64,000 bases of DNA from Mediterranea massiliensis (GTDB taxonomy: Bacteria; Bacteroidota; Bacteroidia; Bacteroidales; Bacteroidaceae), in the NCBI RefSeq assembly GCF_900128475.1, contig NZ_LT635836.1, positions 324,526 to 388,525 of the forward strand, written 5' to 3'. The notes beneath the pieces were generated by a model, which saw nothing but the letters and a program-made list of their open reading frames with translations, did no database searches and was not told the origin of the DNA. This document shows positions 31,693-42,062 of this stretch, in pieces (within the stretch, counting starts at the first letter, position 1; each line of letters starts with the position of its first letter). The position numbers were made by a program, and so were the translations under genes.

Positions 31693-32160
31693 TCACTTCT
31701 TGGGAGCAGGCCCTTTTCCGTTCTTCTTACCATTCATGCCTTTCAACAGCTCGCGGTGGAAGCGCATCTCGGCACGCTGTATCAGATAGATCTTCTTATT
31801 GGAAAGTATCTTCTGGAACTTCTTCAGATACGTCTGCTCCAGTTCGCTGGAAGCGACCCTCGCATCGTATACGCCGTCCAGGATTTCGCCGTACTGGCTC
31901 TCTGTCGTATTCTCGTTCTTGCCCTGACGCAACAGTTTCCAGGCATTGTCATTCAACTTCTGCTTGCGGTCCTGCAGTTCGAAATACAGGGGAAAGAATT
32001 TGGCAGCCTCAGCCTGGGTCAGCCCGGCCTTCTCAGTCAGGAAAGCCTGCTGCTTGGCGCGAAACTCTTCCTTCGTCAGCCGCTGGCAGATGCCGTCATT
32101 GGCCCACACCGACAGCATCAAGCCGAACAGGGCAACCATTAAAACACTCAACTTTTTCAT
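31693..32160 (-). CDS. Secreted small protein of the ECF sigma operon (Spy/CpxP-like features)
   Basis: This 155-residue protein has a signal peptide (MKKLSVLMVALFGLMLSVWA). The mature part is mostly helical and charged, with LTKEEFRAKQQAFLTEKAGLT and AAKFFPLYFELQDRKQKLND, and ends in a basic tail KNGKGPAPKK. The helical layout with LTxxEAxxFFPLYxELQ recalls periplasmic sensors or chaperones of the Spy/CpxP type, but this is only a resemblance. It is the last gene after an ECF sigma factor and a membrane protein, so it may be a target or part of the sensing loop. Confidence 0.83.
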   Translation of the reverse strand: MKKLSVLMVALFGLMLSVWANDGICQRLTKEEFRAKQQAFLTEKAGLTQAEAAKFFPLYFELQDRKQKLNDNAWKLLRQGKNENTTESQYGEILDGVYDARVASSELEQTYLKKFQKILSNKKIYLIQRAEMRFHRELLKGMNGKKNGKGPAPKK

Positions 32161-32182
32161 TGTTATTCTTTACAAGTATTGA

Positions 32183-32569
32183 TTATTCTGCATTTTCATC
32201 GCTCAGATAGACGTACAGCGAATAATCGTCCATCATCGTATTGTCTATCGCCGTACTGATGTACTCCAGTTCGACATCCGTATCCTCGGCAGCCATCTGC
32301 TGCCTGCCTTCCGACGCGCTGTCGCCCGGCGAAGCTACCCGTATGATCAGAGCGGCCCCTACAAACATGGCAGCCATGTAAAGCCAGGGCCTGACCTTCT
32401 CCCACGTGGTAGGCTCACGGCGGACATCGTTCTTTTCTTTCTCGGGAAGACGGCTCATCAAGTCTGAAGTGAATCCTTCGAAATACCCTTCCGGCACACG
32501 GAACGGGTTCTCCGTACCAACTTTCTTCAGCAAATTATCTTCTTCTTTCATAAGCTTTTCTCCTTTCAT
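32183..32569 (-). CDS. Small single-span membrane protein, probable anti-sigma partner
   Basis: This 128-residue protein has a cytoplasmic N-terminal part containing NPFRVPEGYFEGFTSDLMSRLPE, a motif common in Bacteroidetes anti-sigma-like proteins. It has one membrane helix near residues 63-81 (WLYMAAMFVGAALIIRVA) and an acidic periplasmic tail. It begins 30 bp downstream of the sigma factor gene. No zinc-finger ZAS motif is seen. Membrane anchoring and operon position suggest control of the sigma factor. An alternative start is the ATG at 32551. Confidence 0.82.
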   Translation of the reverse strand: MKGEKLMKEEDNLLKKVGTENPFRVPEGYFEGFTSDLMSRLPEKEKNDVRREPTTWEKVRPWLYMAAMFVGAALIIRVASPGDSASEGRQQMAAEDTDVELEYISTAIDNTMMDDYSLYVYLSDENAE

Positions 32570-32599
32570 TCAGATTAGACTATGGTTTGAGGCAAAGGT

Positions 32600-33154
32600 T
32601 TAAAATTCATCTTCAAAAAACTTTTCGATTTTTTTCACCGCATGATGATAAGAAGCCTTCAGTGCTCCGACCGACGTGCCGAAGATCTCGGACATCTCCT
32701 CGTACTTCATTTCCTGGTAATACTTCAGGTTGAACACCATCCGCTGCTTTTCGGGCAGGGTCAGCAAGGCTTTCTGCAACGTCGTCTGTATCTTGTCGCC
32801 CGAGAAGTAGGGGTCGCTCTCGAGCTTCTGCAGCACATCGGCCTCGGGGTCGTCCAGCGAGACGGTAGCCTGTGCCCGTTGTTTGTTCAGGAAAGTCAGA
32901 CATTCGTTCAGAGCGATGCGGTAGAGCCAGGTGGAGAGCTTGGCGTCGCCGCGGAAATAGTCGATGTTGGTCCACGCCTTGATGAACGTGTTCTGAAGCA
33001 GGTCGTTGGCGTCCTCATGCGAATATACCATACGGCGAATCTGCCAGTACAGCTGTTCGCTGTATTGGGCCACAATCATTTCAAATCCGCGCCGTTGTGT
33101 CTTCTCGTCCTGCAACAAGGCCAGCACTTCGCGCTCATTATAGGGAGTATTCAT
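32600..33154 (-). CDS. ECF RNA polymerase sigma factor
   Basis: This 184-residue protein carries sigma-70 region 2 (ANDLLQNTFIKAWTNIDYFRGD, then KLSTWLYRIALNECL) and region 4 (LTLPEKQRMVFNLKYYQEMKYEEMSEIFGTS, given here in two blocks, with the HTH at SEIFGTSVGALKASYHHA). It belongs to the extracytoplasmic-function sigma group and directs a regulon in response to envelope signals. Two downstream genes, a small membrane protein and a secreted protein, form the same operon. A -7 box lies 35 bp upstream, at the edge of rnz. Confidence 0.94.
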   Translation of the reverse strand: MNTPYNEREVLALLQDEKTQRRGFEMIVAQYSEQLYWQIRRMVYSHEDANDLLQNTFIKAWTNIDYFRGDAKLSTWLYRIALNECLTFLNKQRAQATVSLDDPEADVLQKLESDPYFSGDKIQTTLQKALLTLPEKQRMVFNLKYYQEMKYEEMSEIFGTSVGALKASYHHAVKKIEKFFEDEF

Positions 33155-33188
33155 ATACTTTTATCCGCATTTGTAGATTTTAGACGGC

Positions 33189-33196
33189 CAAAGATA
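33189..33196 (-). promoter_or_regulatory. Putative promoter (-7 box TATCTTTG) of the ECF sigma operon
   Basis: The minus-strand TATCTTTG lies 35 bp before the sigma factor start. The housekeeping-type box suggests basal expression. A -33 TTTG is present, but at 25 bp it is too far away. Confidence 0.5.
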
Positions 33197-33208
33197 CAAA
33201 AAGTTTAA

Positions 33209-34123
33209 TTAAATCGGTACGCAAAGCGTTTCTTTCGCCAGCATGGTTTCAGGAAAGACGGCGCGGGCCTGCTCCAGCAACAGGTCTTCGTTGTCGTAGC
33301 GTGCCGAGAAGTGGCCCACCAGCAGACGCTTCACGCCTGCCTCGCGGGCAATGGCGGCCGCCTGCGCGGCCGTGGTATGGAAGGTTTCCTTGGCACGGGG
33401 AGCGTCTTCCTCGACAAAGGTGGCTTCGTGAAACAACAGGTCCGCTCCCCTCACCTGCTCCACGACTGATGCCAGCGGAAGGGTGTCCGAACAGTAGGCA
33501 TAACTGCGCGGAGGGTCGGACGGACGCGTCAGGCGTTCGTTGGCAATCACTTCGCCGTCGGGCGTCACATAGTCGGCCCCGTTCTTGATGCGGTTCAGTT
33601 CGTAGACAGGCACCTCATAGAAGTCGACCATCTCGCGGACGATGTGGCGGGGACTGGGCTTCTCGGCAAAGAGGAAGCCGCAGGTAGGCATCCGATGACG
33701 CAAGGGGATGGTGGTGACCGTCAGCGAGCGGTCTTCATAAACCACCGACGGCTCACGGGTATCGAACGCATGAAACACGACCGCATAGGTCATCTGACGG
33801 TTGAAGAAGTCGAGCATCGGCTTCATCAGCTCCTCCAACCCCTGGGGCGAATGGATATGGAGCTCGGCTGTGCGTCCCAGCAGGTTCAGCGTGGAAATCA
33901 GTCCCAGCAGGCCGAAGCAATGGTCGCCGTGCAGGTGGGAGATGAAGATGTGGTTCAGACGCGAGAACTTCAGGCGCGACTTGCGGAACTGCAACTGCGC
34001 CCCTTCGCCGCAGTCGATCATGAACAGCTTGTCGCGGACGTTGAGTATCTGCGACGTCGGAAAATGGCGGGTGGTGGGCAGGGCCGAACCACAGCCCAAT
34101 ATATGTAACTCAAACTTCTCCAT
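33209..34123 (-). CDS. rnz: Ribonuclease Z
   Basis: RNase Z is a zinc phosphodiesterase that trims tRNA 3' ends. The 304-residue metallo-beta-lactamase fold protein has the motif HLHGDH at 63-68 (His63, His65, Asp67, His68). The start block LGCGSALPTTRHFPTSQ is typical, and the later HEATFVEEDAPRAKETFHTTA and VGHFSARYD supply more ligands. The length is normal. A -7 box TAAATTTG ends only 7 bp before the ATG, so the mRNA may be leaderless or nearly so. Confidence 0.95.
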   Translation of the reverse strand: MEKFELHILGCGSALPTTRHFPTSQILNVRDKLFMIDCGEGAQLQFRKSRLKFSRLNHIFISHLHGDHCFGLLGLISTLNLLGRTAELHIHSPQGLEELMKPMLDFFNRQMTYAVVFHAFDTREPSVVYEDRSLTVTTIPLRHRMPTCGFLFAEKPSPRHIVREMVDFYEVPVYELNRIKNGADYVTPDGEVIANERLTRPSDPPRSYAYCSDTLPLASVVEQVRGADLLFHEATFVEEDAPRAKETFHTTAAQAAAIAREAGVKRLLVGHFSARYDNEDLLLEQARAVFPETMLAKETLCVPI

Positions 34124-34130
34124 AACGCCG

Positions 34131-34138
34131 CAAATTTA
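34131..34138 (-). promoter_or_regulatory. Putative rnz promoter (-7 box TAAATTTG) directly at the start codon
   Basis: An exact TAnnTTTG match on the minus strand lies 7 bp before ATG 34123. Initiation would then fall at or within a few bases of the ATG. Confidence 0.5.
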
Positions 34139-34172
34139 GGCATAAATCGCGATTCATGCCGCCTGTCACCCA

Positions 34173-34216
34173 CAAAAAAAAGAGAGTGCATCCCGCGGGG
34201 GACACACTCTCCTCTC
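34173..34216 (-). terminator. Terminator after rpsA
   Basis: On the minus strand GAGAGTGTGTCCC pairs with GGGATGCACTCTC (one mismatch) and is followed by eight T residues. Confidence 0.9.
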
Positions 34217-34238
34217 ATTAGATTATATCAGAAGTACC

Positions 34239-36029
34239 TTATTTCTTCTTGCCTTCCAGTTGCTCTTTCAAAGCAGCCAGTGCGTCGATGTCGCCCAGCG
34301 TAGTGGAAGCGGCCTGGTTCTGGATTACAGGGATTTCTTCCTTCTTGCTGTTAGACTTCTTGGCAGCCTTCTTCTCGGCTCTCTCTTCTGCCTTGGCAGC
34401 ATCTTCGAAGATGCGGCTGTGAGACAGGATGATGCGCTTGGCGTCCTTGTTGAACTCGATGACCTTGAACGGCAACTTCTCGTCAAGCTGAGCCTGAGAA
34501 CCGTCTTCCTTAACGAGGTGCTTCGGAGTGGCGAAACCTTCCACACCATAAGGCAGAGCTACAACAGCGCCCTTGTCCAGCATTTCGATGATGGTACCTT
34601 CGTGTACGGAACCTACCGTGAATATCGTTTCGAATACATCCCAAGGATTCTCTTCGAGCTGCTTGTGGCCGAGGCTCAGACGACGGTTTTCCTTGTCGAT
34701 TTCGAGAACGACAACGTCGATGTCGGCACCGATCTGAGTGAATTCAGAGGGGTGTTTGATCTTCTTCGTCCAAGACAGGTCGGAGATGTGGATCAAGCCG
34801 TCAACACCTTCTTCTACTTCTACGAATACGCCGAAGTTAGTGAAGTTGCGAACCTTGGCAACGTGCTTGCTGCCTACAGGATACTTCTCTTCGATCGTTT
34901 CCCATGGATCCGGCTTCAGCTGCTTGATACCCAGAGACATCTTGCGCTCTTCGCGGTCCAGTGTCAGGACTACAGCCTCTACTTCGTCGCCCACCTTCAT
35001 GAAGTCCTGAGCCGAACGCAGGTGCTGGCTCCAAGACATTTCAGATACGTGGATCAGACCTTCTACACCCGGAGCGATTTCGATGAATGCACCGTAGTCG
35101 GCCATAACGACCACTTTGCCCTTCACGTGGTCGCCCACCTTGAGGTTCGGGTCGAGGGCATCCCAAGGATGCGGAGTGAGCTGCTTCAGACCCAGAGCGA
35201 TACGCTTCTTCTCGTCGTCGAAGTCGAGGATAACGACGTTCAGCTTCTGGTCGAGCTCTACTACTTCGTGCGGATCGCTTACGCGGCCCCAAGACAGGTC
35301 GGTGATGTGGATCAGACCGTCTACGCCACCCAAGTCGATGAACACACCGTAGGATGTGATATTCTTGACAACACCCTCGAGTACTTGACCCTTCTCGAGT
35401 TTGCTGATGATTTCCTTCTTCTGCTGTTCCAGCTCAGCCTCGATGAGAGCCTTGTGGGAAACAACGACGTTCTTGAATTCCTGGTTGATCTTGACAACCT
35501 TGAATTCCATGGTCTTGCCAACGAATACATCATAGTCGCGGATAGGCTTCACGTCGATCTGAGAACCCGGCAGGAAGGCTTCGATGCCGAATACGTCTAC
35601 AATCATACCACCCTTTGTGCGGCACTTGATGTAACCCTTGATGATTTCCTGATTTTCCAAAGCAGCGTTGATGCGGTCCCAAGAACGGGTTGCACGGGCT
35701 TTGCGGTGCGAAAGAACCAGCTGTCCTTTCTTGTCCTCCTGGTTTTCGATGTATACTTCTACCGTATCACCTACCTTCAGGTCGGGATTGTAACGGAATT
35801 CACTCATCGGAATGATACCGTCTGATTTGTAACCGATGTTCACAACTACTTCACGCTTGTTCATTGCGATTACGGTACCGTCTACAACCTCGCGGTCGTT
35901 TACCTTGCTCAGCGTGTTGTCATACGCCTTCTCCAAGTCTTCGTGGCTCACATTGGTTGTTGCTTCGCCATTCTCATACGCATCCCAGTTGAAGTCTTCA
36001 ACCGGAGCTACCTTATCAAATTTTTCCAT
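34239..36029 (-). CDS. rpsA: 30S ribosomal protein S1
   Basis: S1 binds mRNA and helps start translation, especially where Shine-Dalgarno pairing is weak, as in Bacteroidetes. The 596-residue protein has six S1 (OB-fold) repeats from about residue 45. Clear examples are GVFIDLGGVDGLIHITDLSW, then GAFIEIAPGVEGLIHVSEMS and GVFVEVEEGVDGLIHISDLS, each followed by VVxLDxDRR-like segments. The C-terminus is a basic region, then a helical tail. The start MEKFDKVAPVEDFNWDAYE is normal for the phylum. A near-consensus promoter lies 67-97 bp upstream. Confidence 0.98.
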   Translation of the reverse strand: MEKFDKVAPVEDFNWDAYENGEATTNVSHEDLEKAYDNTLSKVNDREVVDGTVIAMNKREVVVNIGYKSDGIIPMSEFRYNPDLKVGDTVEVYIENQEDKKGQLVLSHRKARATRSWDRINAALENQEIIKGYIKCRTKGGMIVDVFGIEAFLPGSQIDVKPIRDYDVFVGKTMEFKVVKINQEFKNVVVSHKALIEAELEQQKKEIISKLEKGQVLEGVVKNITSYGVFIDLGGVDGLIHITDLSWGRVSDPHEVVELDQKLNVVILDFDDEKKRIALGLKQLTPHPWDALDPNLKVGDHVKGKVVVMADYGAFIEIAPGVEGLIHVSEMSWSQHLRSAQDFMKVGDEVEAVVLTLDREERKMSLGIKQLKPDPWETIEEKYPVGSKHVAKVRNFTNFGVFVEVEEGVDGLIHISDLSWTKKIKHPSEFTQIGADIDVVVLEIDKENRRLSLGHKQLEENPWDVFETIFTVGSVHEGTIIEMLDKGAVVALPYGVEGFATPKHLVKEDGSQAQLDEKLPFKVIEFNKDAKRIILSHSRIFEDAAKAEERAEKKAAKKSNSKKEEIPVIQNQAASTTLGDIDALAALKEQLEGKKK

Positions 36030-36095
36030 TAATAAATAAGTTGTTGTTAATAAATTAATTAAGTGAGACTTTATGTTGACTCAATAAATCGGGCG

Positions 36096-36126
36096 CAAAG
36101 ATAGGAGTATTTTCTTGAACGACAAA
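36096..36126 (-). promoter_or_regulatory. rpsA promoter, near-perfect Bacteroides consensus
   Basis: On the minus strand TTTG (36126-36123), exactly 19 bp of spacer, then TATCTTTG (36103-36096). Both boxes and the spacing match the consensus. Confidence 0.8.
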
Positions 36127-36154
36127 ACGTTCGGTGCGAAATTTATCGTCAGAA

Positions 36155-36264
36155 ATCCGGTCAGGGAGCACTTTTCATACGACAAGTGCCACTCTGCCGG
36201 CCGAAAGCAGTGCTTTGGCAGACAGAAATGGCACTTTTAGGGGAAAGAAAGCAGTGCTTTCAGT
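36155..36264. repeat. Array D: 22-bp tandem units with core AAAGCAGTGCTTT
   Basis: Aligned 22-bp units start at 36177, 36199, 36221 and 36243, and a shifted fifth lies before them. The palindrome AAAGCAGTGCTTT occurs at 36204-36216 and again at 36248-36260, exactly 44 bp apart. A variant AAATGGCACTTTT is centred midway, and AAGTGCCACT lies one period earlier. The array fills the gap between the SIMPL gene and rpsA and overlaps the SIMPL stop codon (36260-36262). Confidence 0.8.
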
Positions 36265-36961
36265 TTTTCAGATAATAGGTGACGGTCGTCACTACACGCA
36301 CGCTCTTTATATAAGGTGTGTTGCTGTCGCGGTCGCTGATGGTGAACTGCCCCTGCGAAGCGTTTCTGATTTTCCCCAGCTTGCTGTCCGAGTCTTTGGC
36401 AAACTTCTCAGCGGCCGCGCGGGCGTTCTTCGTGGCTTCCTCGATCATCTGAGGCTTGATGTCGTTCAGCCCCGTAAACTCGTAGGACACGTTGTAGCGA
36501 TAGTCACCGCCGGCGATGGCGATGCCCTGCTTCAGCAGTTCGGCCTGTTCGGTCATCAGCTTGCGCACGTTGTCCACGTTCTTCGACGTCACGGTGATGA
36601 CCGACGTGGCGTTGTAGCGGTAGTTCACGTTCTGGTTGGCATAGCGCTCGGCCTCCATGTCGATGATTTCGGGCGGGGCGATGCTGATCTCCGCATCGCT
36701 GATGCCGTTGTTCTTCAGGAAGGCGACGATGGCCGCGTTCTTCTTCTCGATGTTGGCGTAGATGACGGCGGGGTCGTTGCCGATATCCTTGTGCACCAGG
36801 GGCCACACCACCTTGTCGGCCGGCACTTCCATCTCGGCCAGTCCCTTGACGGTCACCACACGCTCTCTGTCTCTGAAGTCATTGATGCCGCCCCTCAGCA
36901 TCCAGCCGAGCAGCAGCAGTCCCACTGCCATGATGGCAGCTTCCAATCTCCAATTTTTCAT
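36260..36961 (-). CDS. SIMPL domain (DUF541) protein
   Basis: This 233-residue protein has an N-terminal membrane anchor or signal (WRLEAAIMAVGLLLLGWMLRG) followed by a DUF541/SIMPL domain. It begins RVVTVKGLAEMEVPADKVVW and includes QNVNYRYNATSVITVTSKNVDNVRK and AAEKFAKDSDSKLGKIRNAS. Members are periplasmic or outer-membrane proteins of unclear role, some linked to oxidative stress. It stands alone on the minus strand. Its stop codon lies inside array D. Confidence 0.9.
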   Translation of the reverse strand: MKNWRLEAAIMAVGLLLLGWMLRGGINDFRDRERVVTVKGLAEMEVPADKVVWPLVHKDIGNDPAVIYANIEKKNAAIVAFLKNNGISDAEISIAPPEIIDMEAERYANQNVNYRYNATSVITVTSKNVDNVRKLMTEQAELLKQGIAIAGGDYRYNVSYEFTGLNDIKPQMIEEATKNARAAAEKFAKDSDSKLGKIRNASQGQFTISDRDSNTPYIKSVRVVTTVTYYLKN

Positions 36962-37054
36962 GTACGTTCGTTTTTAAAAGTTGTTTTGCAAATGAATGGA
37001 ATAAAGCCGTCATCGGCAAGGGCTTTGGCATAAAAGATGTTAAGCCGCAGGCTT

Positions 37055-39325
37055 TTAACGGTTGAACAGCTCGAAGGTGAACTTGCAGCCTATCTCCTGG
37101 TACTCCCAGTTGGCGAAGCTGGCAAAGACGCCGAAGTCGAAGATGTGCGTGCCGATGCCGTAGCCCACCTCCAGATAGGGTGTCAGGTGAGGCACGACGA
37201 GGGCGTTCAGGTAGAGGCGTTCGTTCAGCACGTACTGCGTGTACTTCATCAGGTGGCGCAGCAGCAGGAAGGGTGCCTCGTAGGTGGCATGGGCCCGCAG
37301 GTACTTGCGCGAGGAGTTGTACCAGCGTCCGTCCAGCAGCTGGAAGACACCGCCGATTTCATCGTTCCACCCCACGGGCAGGTTGTGGCGGGTGAAGTTG
37401 GCAAAGTCCACAAAGTAGAGCTCCTCCTGGTTGGTGAACTTTCCCCACCCCACGCGATAATACAGGTCGCGCATCAGGCCCAGGGAGACATGGTGCTGCA
37501 GGTCCACCTCCACCCGTTCGTAGGTGCCCGACCCCGGCAGGATGCCGCTGATGCCCCGCTCCCAATCCACGCTCAGCGTGGGGTACTTGGAGTAGAGGTT
37601 GATCTTGCGGTCGCCGTTCATGTAGTAATACTGCCCCGGCGTCCATTGTACGGACACGCGCGGTGCAAAGCTGCTGTACGTATGGCGGAAGCGCTTCAGA
37701 AACTCCGAATCGAGCACGGGCGGATAAGGGTTTTCTCCAATGGACGCCTTCGTCTGCGGACGTTTCGACACCAGGTCGTTGTTTTCGGGCAGGTTCAGGC
37801 GGAATTCAGACTTCTGCACCTCCGTGCGGCGGTGGATGGACAAACCGATGTCCAGCGTCAGCCCGTTCACGATCTCCCACGTATGACGGACGCGGAAATA
37901 CAGGTCCTTGAAGTAATCCAGATGGATGCGGTCGAAGTCGAAGAGGCTGTCGGGCATGGCCTTCAGCTCGTCCAGCACGTCACTGCTGTAGATGCGGTTA
38001 CCGTTGCCCATCTCGAAGTGGAGGGCCGCCCGCTTGCGCGGCCAGTAGTCCAGGTCGCCGCTCATCGACCAGTAGAACTCCTTGCGCGTGAAGTTGTAAC
38101 CGATGCGGGGGGCGATGTGCAGGAAGCGGTCGCCTGGAAACAGGCGGTTGTAGCGGAAGTCCTGTCGGTAGGAGATGCCGTTCGAGTGGCTGTAGCTGAG
38201 CAGCAGCGGATTGATGAGGGGCGAACAGCGCACACTGCCCACGTTGGCCAGGTCGAGCGTGTAGCGGCTCACCAGCGCGTCGCCCACCGTTCCCCAGAAC
38301 TCCAGCCGCTTGTTGCGCGGCTTCTTCCTCGTCTGGCCGGCCGTGTCGAGGTACTGGTAATATGAGTAGTAGAGCGAATCCTCGTGCTTCGTCAGCGGCA
38401 GGGGGCGCAGGGCATTGAAGGCGGCCGTGTCCTTCACGCTGGCACTGGTGTCACAGCGCAGCGTGTACGAGGCCGAGAGGTCGTACGAATCCTTTTCCAT
38501 CGCCCGCCTCCGGTAGGCCGAGGGGTTCTGCTGCTTGATGTCCTTGTACTTCAGCGCCGCCGTATAGCTGCCGTCTATCACGTTGCCCACCATCTTGAAG
38601 GTCACGTCGAAGTCGGAGTACAGCGGCAGGAACTCGTCCGCCTCCCCCACCTGCCCCATGCGGACGTGGTTGCTGAAGCGGAAGATTTCCGACCGCCCCG
38701 AGAAGCGTATCTCGCGGATGCTCCACACGTTGTCGCTCACCACCATGTAGCCGCCCACCAGCTGGAAGCTCTTGCTCTTGGGGATGAAGCGGATGACGTA
38801 CTGCAGGTCGTGGGGCTTCCCCTGGATGGTGTCGATGCGGTAGTTGTAGTACTTCTTCGCGTTGGGCGCCAGCGGCGAGAGGAGCTTGTCGTTGAGCAGC
38901 GAGGCCGAGTAGACATTAATGCGGAAGTATTGGGGCAGCTGGCCGTTGAGGTCCCACATCTCGCTGGCGGTGCCCATCGTGGCCGTCACCTTCTGGTCGT
39001 AGATGTCGGGAGCGGTGAAGCTCAGCTCGTTGTAGGTCTCCATCAGATACTCCTTCTCCCCCTTGCGCATGCGGAACAAGGTGGGGATGTAGCGCATCAG
39101 CCGGTTCTGCTTGCGGATGTGGATGTGCCCCTTGATGTAGAGCTCCGCATTGTAGCTGTCAACAATGCGTTCGTAGAGAGGGGCGAAGAAGACCACCTTC
39201 TCCATGATGGAGTCGGCCGACACGAGACGGTCGCCATGACGGTAGGGAGCATACTCCGCCCGTGCCTTCCCTCCGCAGAAAAGCAGCAGCAGAATGCCCA
39301 CTATGGTTCCCAACGTTCGTGCCAA
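37055..39325 (-). CDS. DUF5686 outer-membrane-type protein
   Basis: This protein of about 756 residues has an N-terminal signal and ends in aromatic beta-strands (WEYQEIGCKFTFELFNR), as expected of an outer-membrane barrel. Motifs such as ERIVDSYNAELYIKGHIHI and SFQLVGGYMVVSDNVWSIRE match DUF5686 proteins, which often follow a carboxypeptidase-like domain. That domain is absent here. The start is uncertain: the frame is open to 39877, but a near-consensus promoter at 39355-39385 lies inside it, so I place the start at TTG 39325, giving MARTLGTIVGILLLLFCGG as signal. A weak hairpin follows the stop near 37005-37028. Confidence 0.82.
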   Translation of the reverse strand: MARTLGTIVGILLLLFCGGKARAEYAPYRHGDRLVSADSIMEKVVFFAPLYERIVDSYNAELYIKGHIHIRKQNRLMRYIPTLFRMRKGEKEYLMETYNELSFTAPDIYDQKVTATMGTASEMWDLNGQLPQYFRINVYSASLLNDKLLSPLAPNAKKYYNYRIDTIQGKPHDLQYVIRFIPKSKSFQLVGGYMVVSDNVWSIREIRFSGRSEIFRFSNHVRMGQVGEADEFLPLYSDFDVTFKMVGNVIDGSYTAALKYKDIKQQNPSAYRRRAMEKDSYDLSASYTLRCDTSASVKDTAAFNALRPLPLTKHEDSLYYSYYQYLDTAGQTRKKPRNKRLEFWGTVGDALVSRYTLDLANVGSVRCSPLINPLLLSYSHSNGISYRQDFRYNRLFPGDRFLHIAPRIGYNFTRKEFYWSMSGDLDYWPRKRAALHFEMGNGNRIYSSDVLDELKAMPDSLFDFDRIHLDYFKDLYFRVRHTWEIVNGLTLDIGLSIHRRTEVQKSEFRLNLPENNDLVSKRPQTKASIGENPYPPVLDSEFLKRFRHTYSSFAPRVSVQWTPGQYYYMNGDRKINLYSKYPTLSVDWERGISGILPGSGTYERVEVDLQHHVSLGLMRDLYYRVGWGKFTNQEELYFVDFANFTRHNLPVGWNDEIGGVFQLLDGRWYNSSRKYLRAHATYEAPFLLLRHLMKYTQYVLNERLYLNALVVPHLTPYLEVGYGIGTHIFDFGVFASFANWEYQEIGCKFTFELFNR

Positions 39326-39351
39326 CTTTACAATTTTTCTTGATAGTTCGG

Positions 39352-39464
39352 GGACAAATATAGTGAAAGGTGAAAGCAATACAAAATAAGCCCGCTTATT
39401 TTTATTGCTGAGCCGCATCCTATTTTCGTGCAACAAATCTAGTGAAAGGGGCGAGCAAATGAAA
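39352..39464. repeat. Direct repeat of the promoter region (two copies 79 bp apart)
   Basis: 39354-39398 and 39433-39478 share TAGTGAAAGG, a following AGCAA and an ACAAA(T) block before it. The upstream copy carries TAGATTTG (39441-39434 on the minus strand), also a -7 match, but without a well-placed -33 box. Confidence 0.5.
39355..39385 (-). promoter_or_regulatory. Promoter of the DUF5686 gene, near consensus
   Basis: On the minus strand TTTG (39385-39382), a 19-bp spacer, then TATATTTG (39362-39355). Both boxes match exactly, and this excludes starts upstream of about 39345. Confidence 0.78.
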
Positions 39465-39527
39465 CAAGCTCCCCACTTTTTTTCGCCAACCTTTCGCCAT
39501 CTCCTGCCGTATATGGAAAAAAACACG

Positions 39528-39535
39528 TACTTTTG
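39528..39535 (+). promoter_or_regulatory. Putative glnN promoter (-7 box TACTTTTG)
   Basis: An exact TAnnTTTG match lies 36 bp before the glnN start, divergent from the DUF5686 promoter. Confidence 0.55.
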
Positions 39536-39571
39536 CAGGCAAATTAAAACAACTACTAAAGAAAATCTGAT

Positions 39572-41761
<2,190 letters not shown>

Positions 41762-41773
41762 GTTTTAGTGGAT

Positions 41774-41960
41774 ATGTCAAAATGAGATGAGGCTATTCAA
41801 CTCCCCTCCTTCCGGAAGGAGGGGTGCCCAAAGGGCGGGGTGGTAGGTTTTCGCGAGAGTTTATCAATCAACGCGTTACGTATTCACCTACCACCTCCCC
41901 CTATCGGGTACTCCTCCTTCCAGAAGGAGGAGAGTCTCAGATACCTCTATTTTGAGACAT
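41774..41960 (+). repeat. Palindromic element, copy 1 (~187 bp)
   Basis: The ends are inverted (ATGTCAAAAT... against ...ATTTTGAGACAT). Inside lie two hairpins with CTCCTTCCGGAAGGAG-type stems, and an asymmetric centre GGGCGGGGTGGTAGG ... CCTACCACCTCCCC. It lies between glnN and the Crp/Fnr gene. It matches copies at 42845 and 44669 in the same orientation. There is no coding content. Confidence 0.88.
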
Positions 41961-42026
41961 CCCCTATTTTCCCCTCCAAATTGCACATTTTTCCGACAAA
42001 TGCGTATCTATTTAATTTTTTCTTAT

Positions 42027-42034
42027 TACATTTG
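42027..42034 (+). promoter_or_regulatory. Putative promoter (-7 box TACATTTG) of the Crp/Fnr gene
   Basis: An exact TAnnTTTG match lies 28 bp before ATG 42063. Confidence 0.55.
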
Positions 42035-42062
42035 TGCTATATAACACAGTTATGCAGCACTC

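Noticed and set aside
34260..35825. Open frame of 521 codons opposite rpsA
   Set aside because: Its apparent internal repeats mirror the six S1 domains on the real strand.
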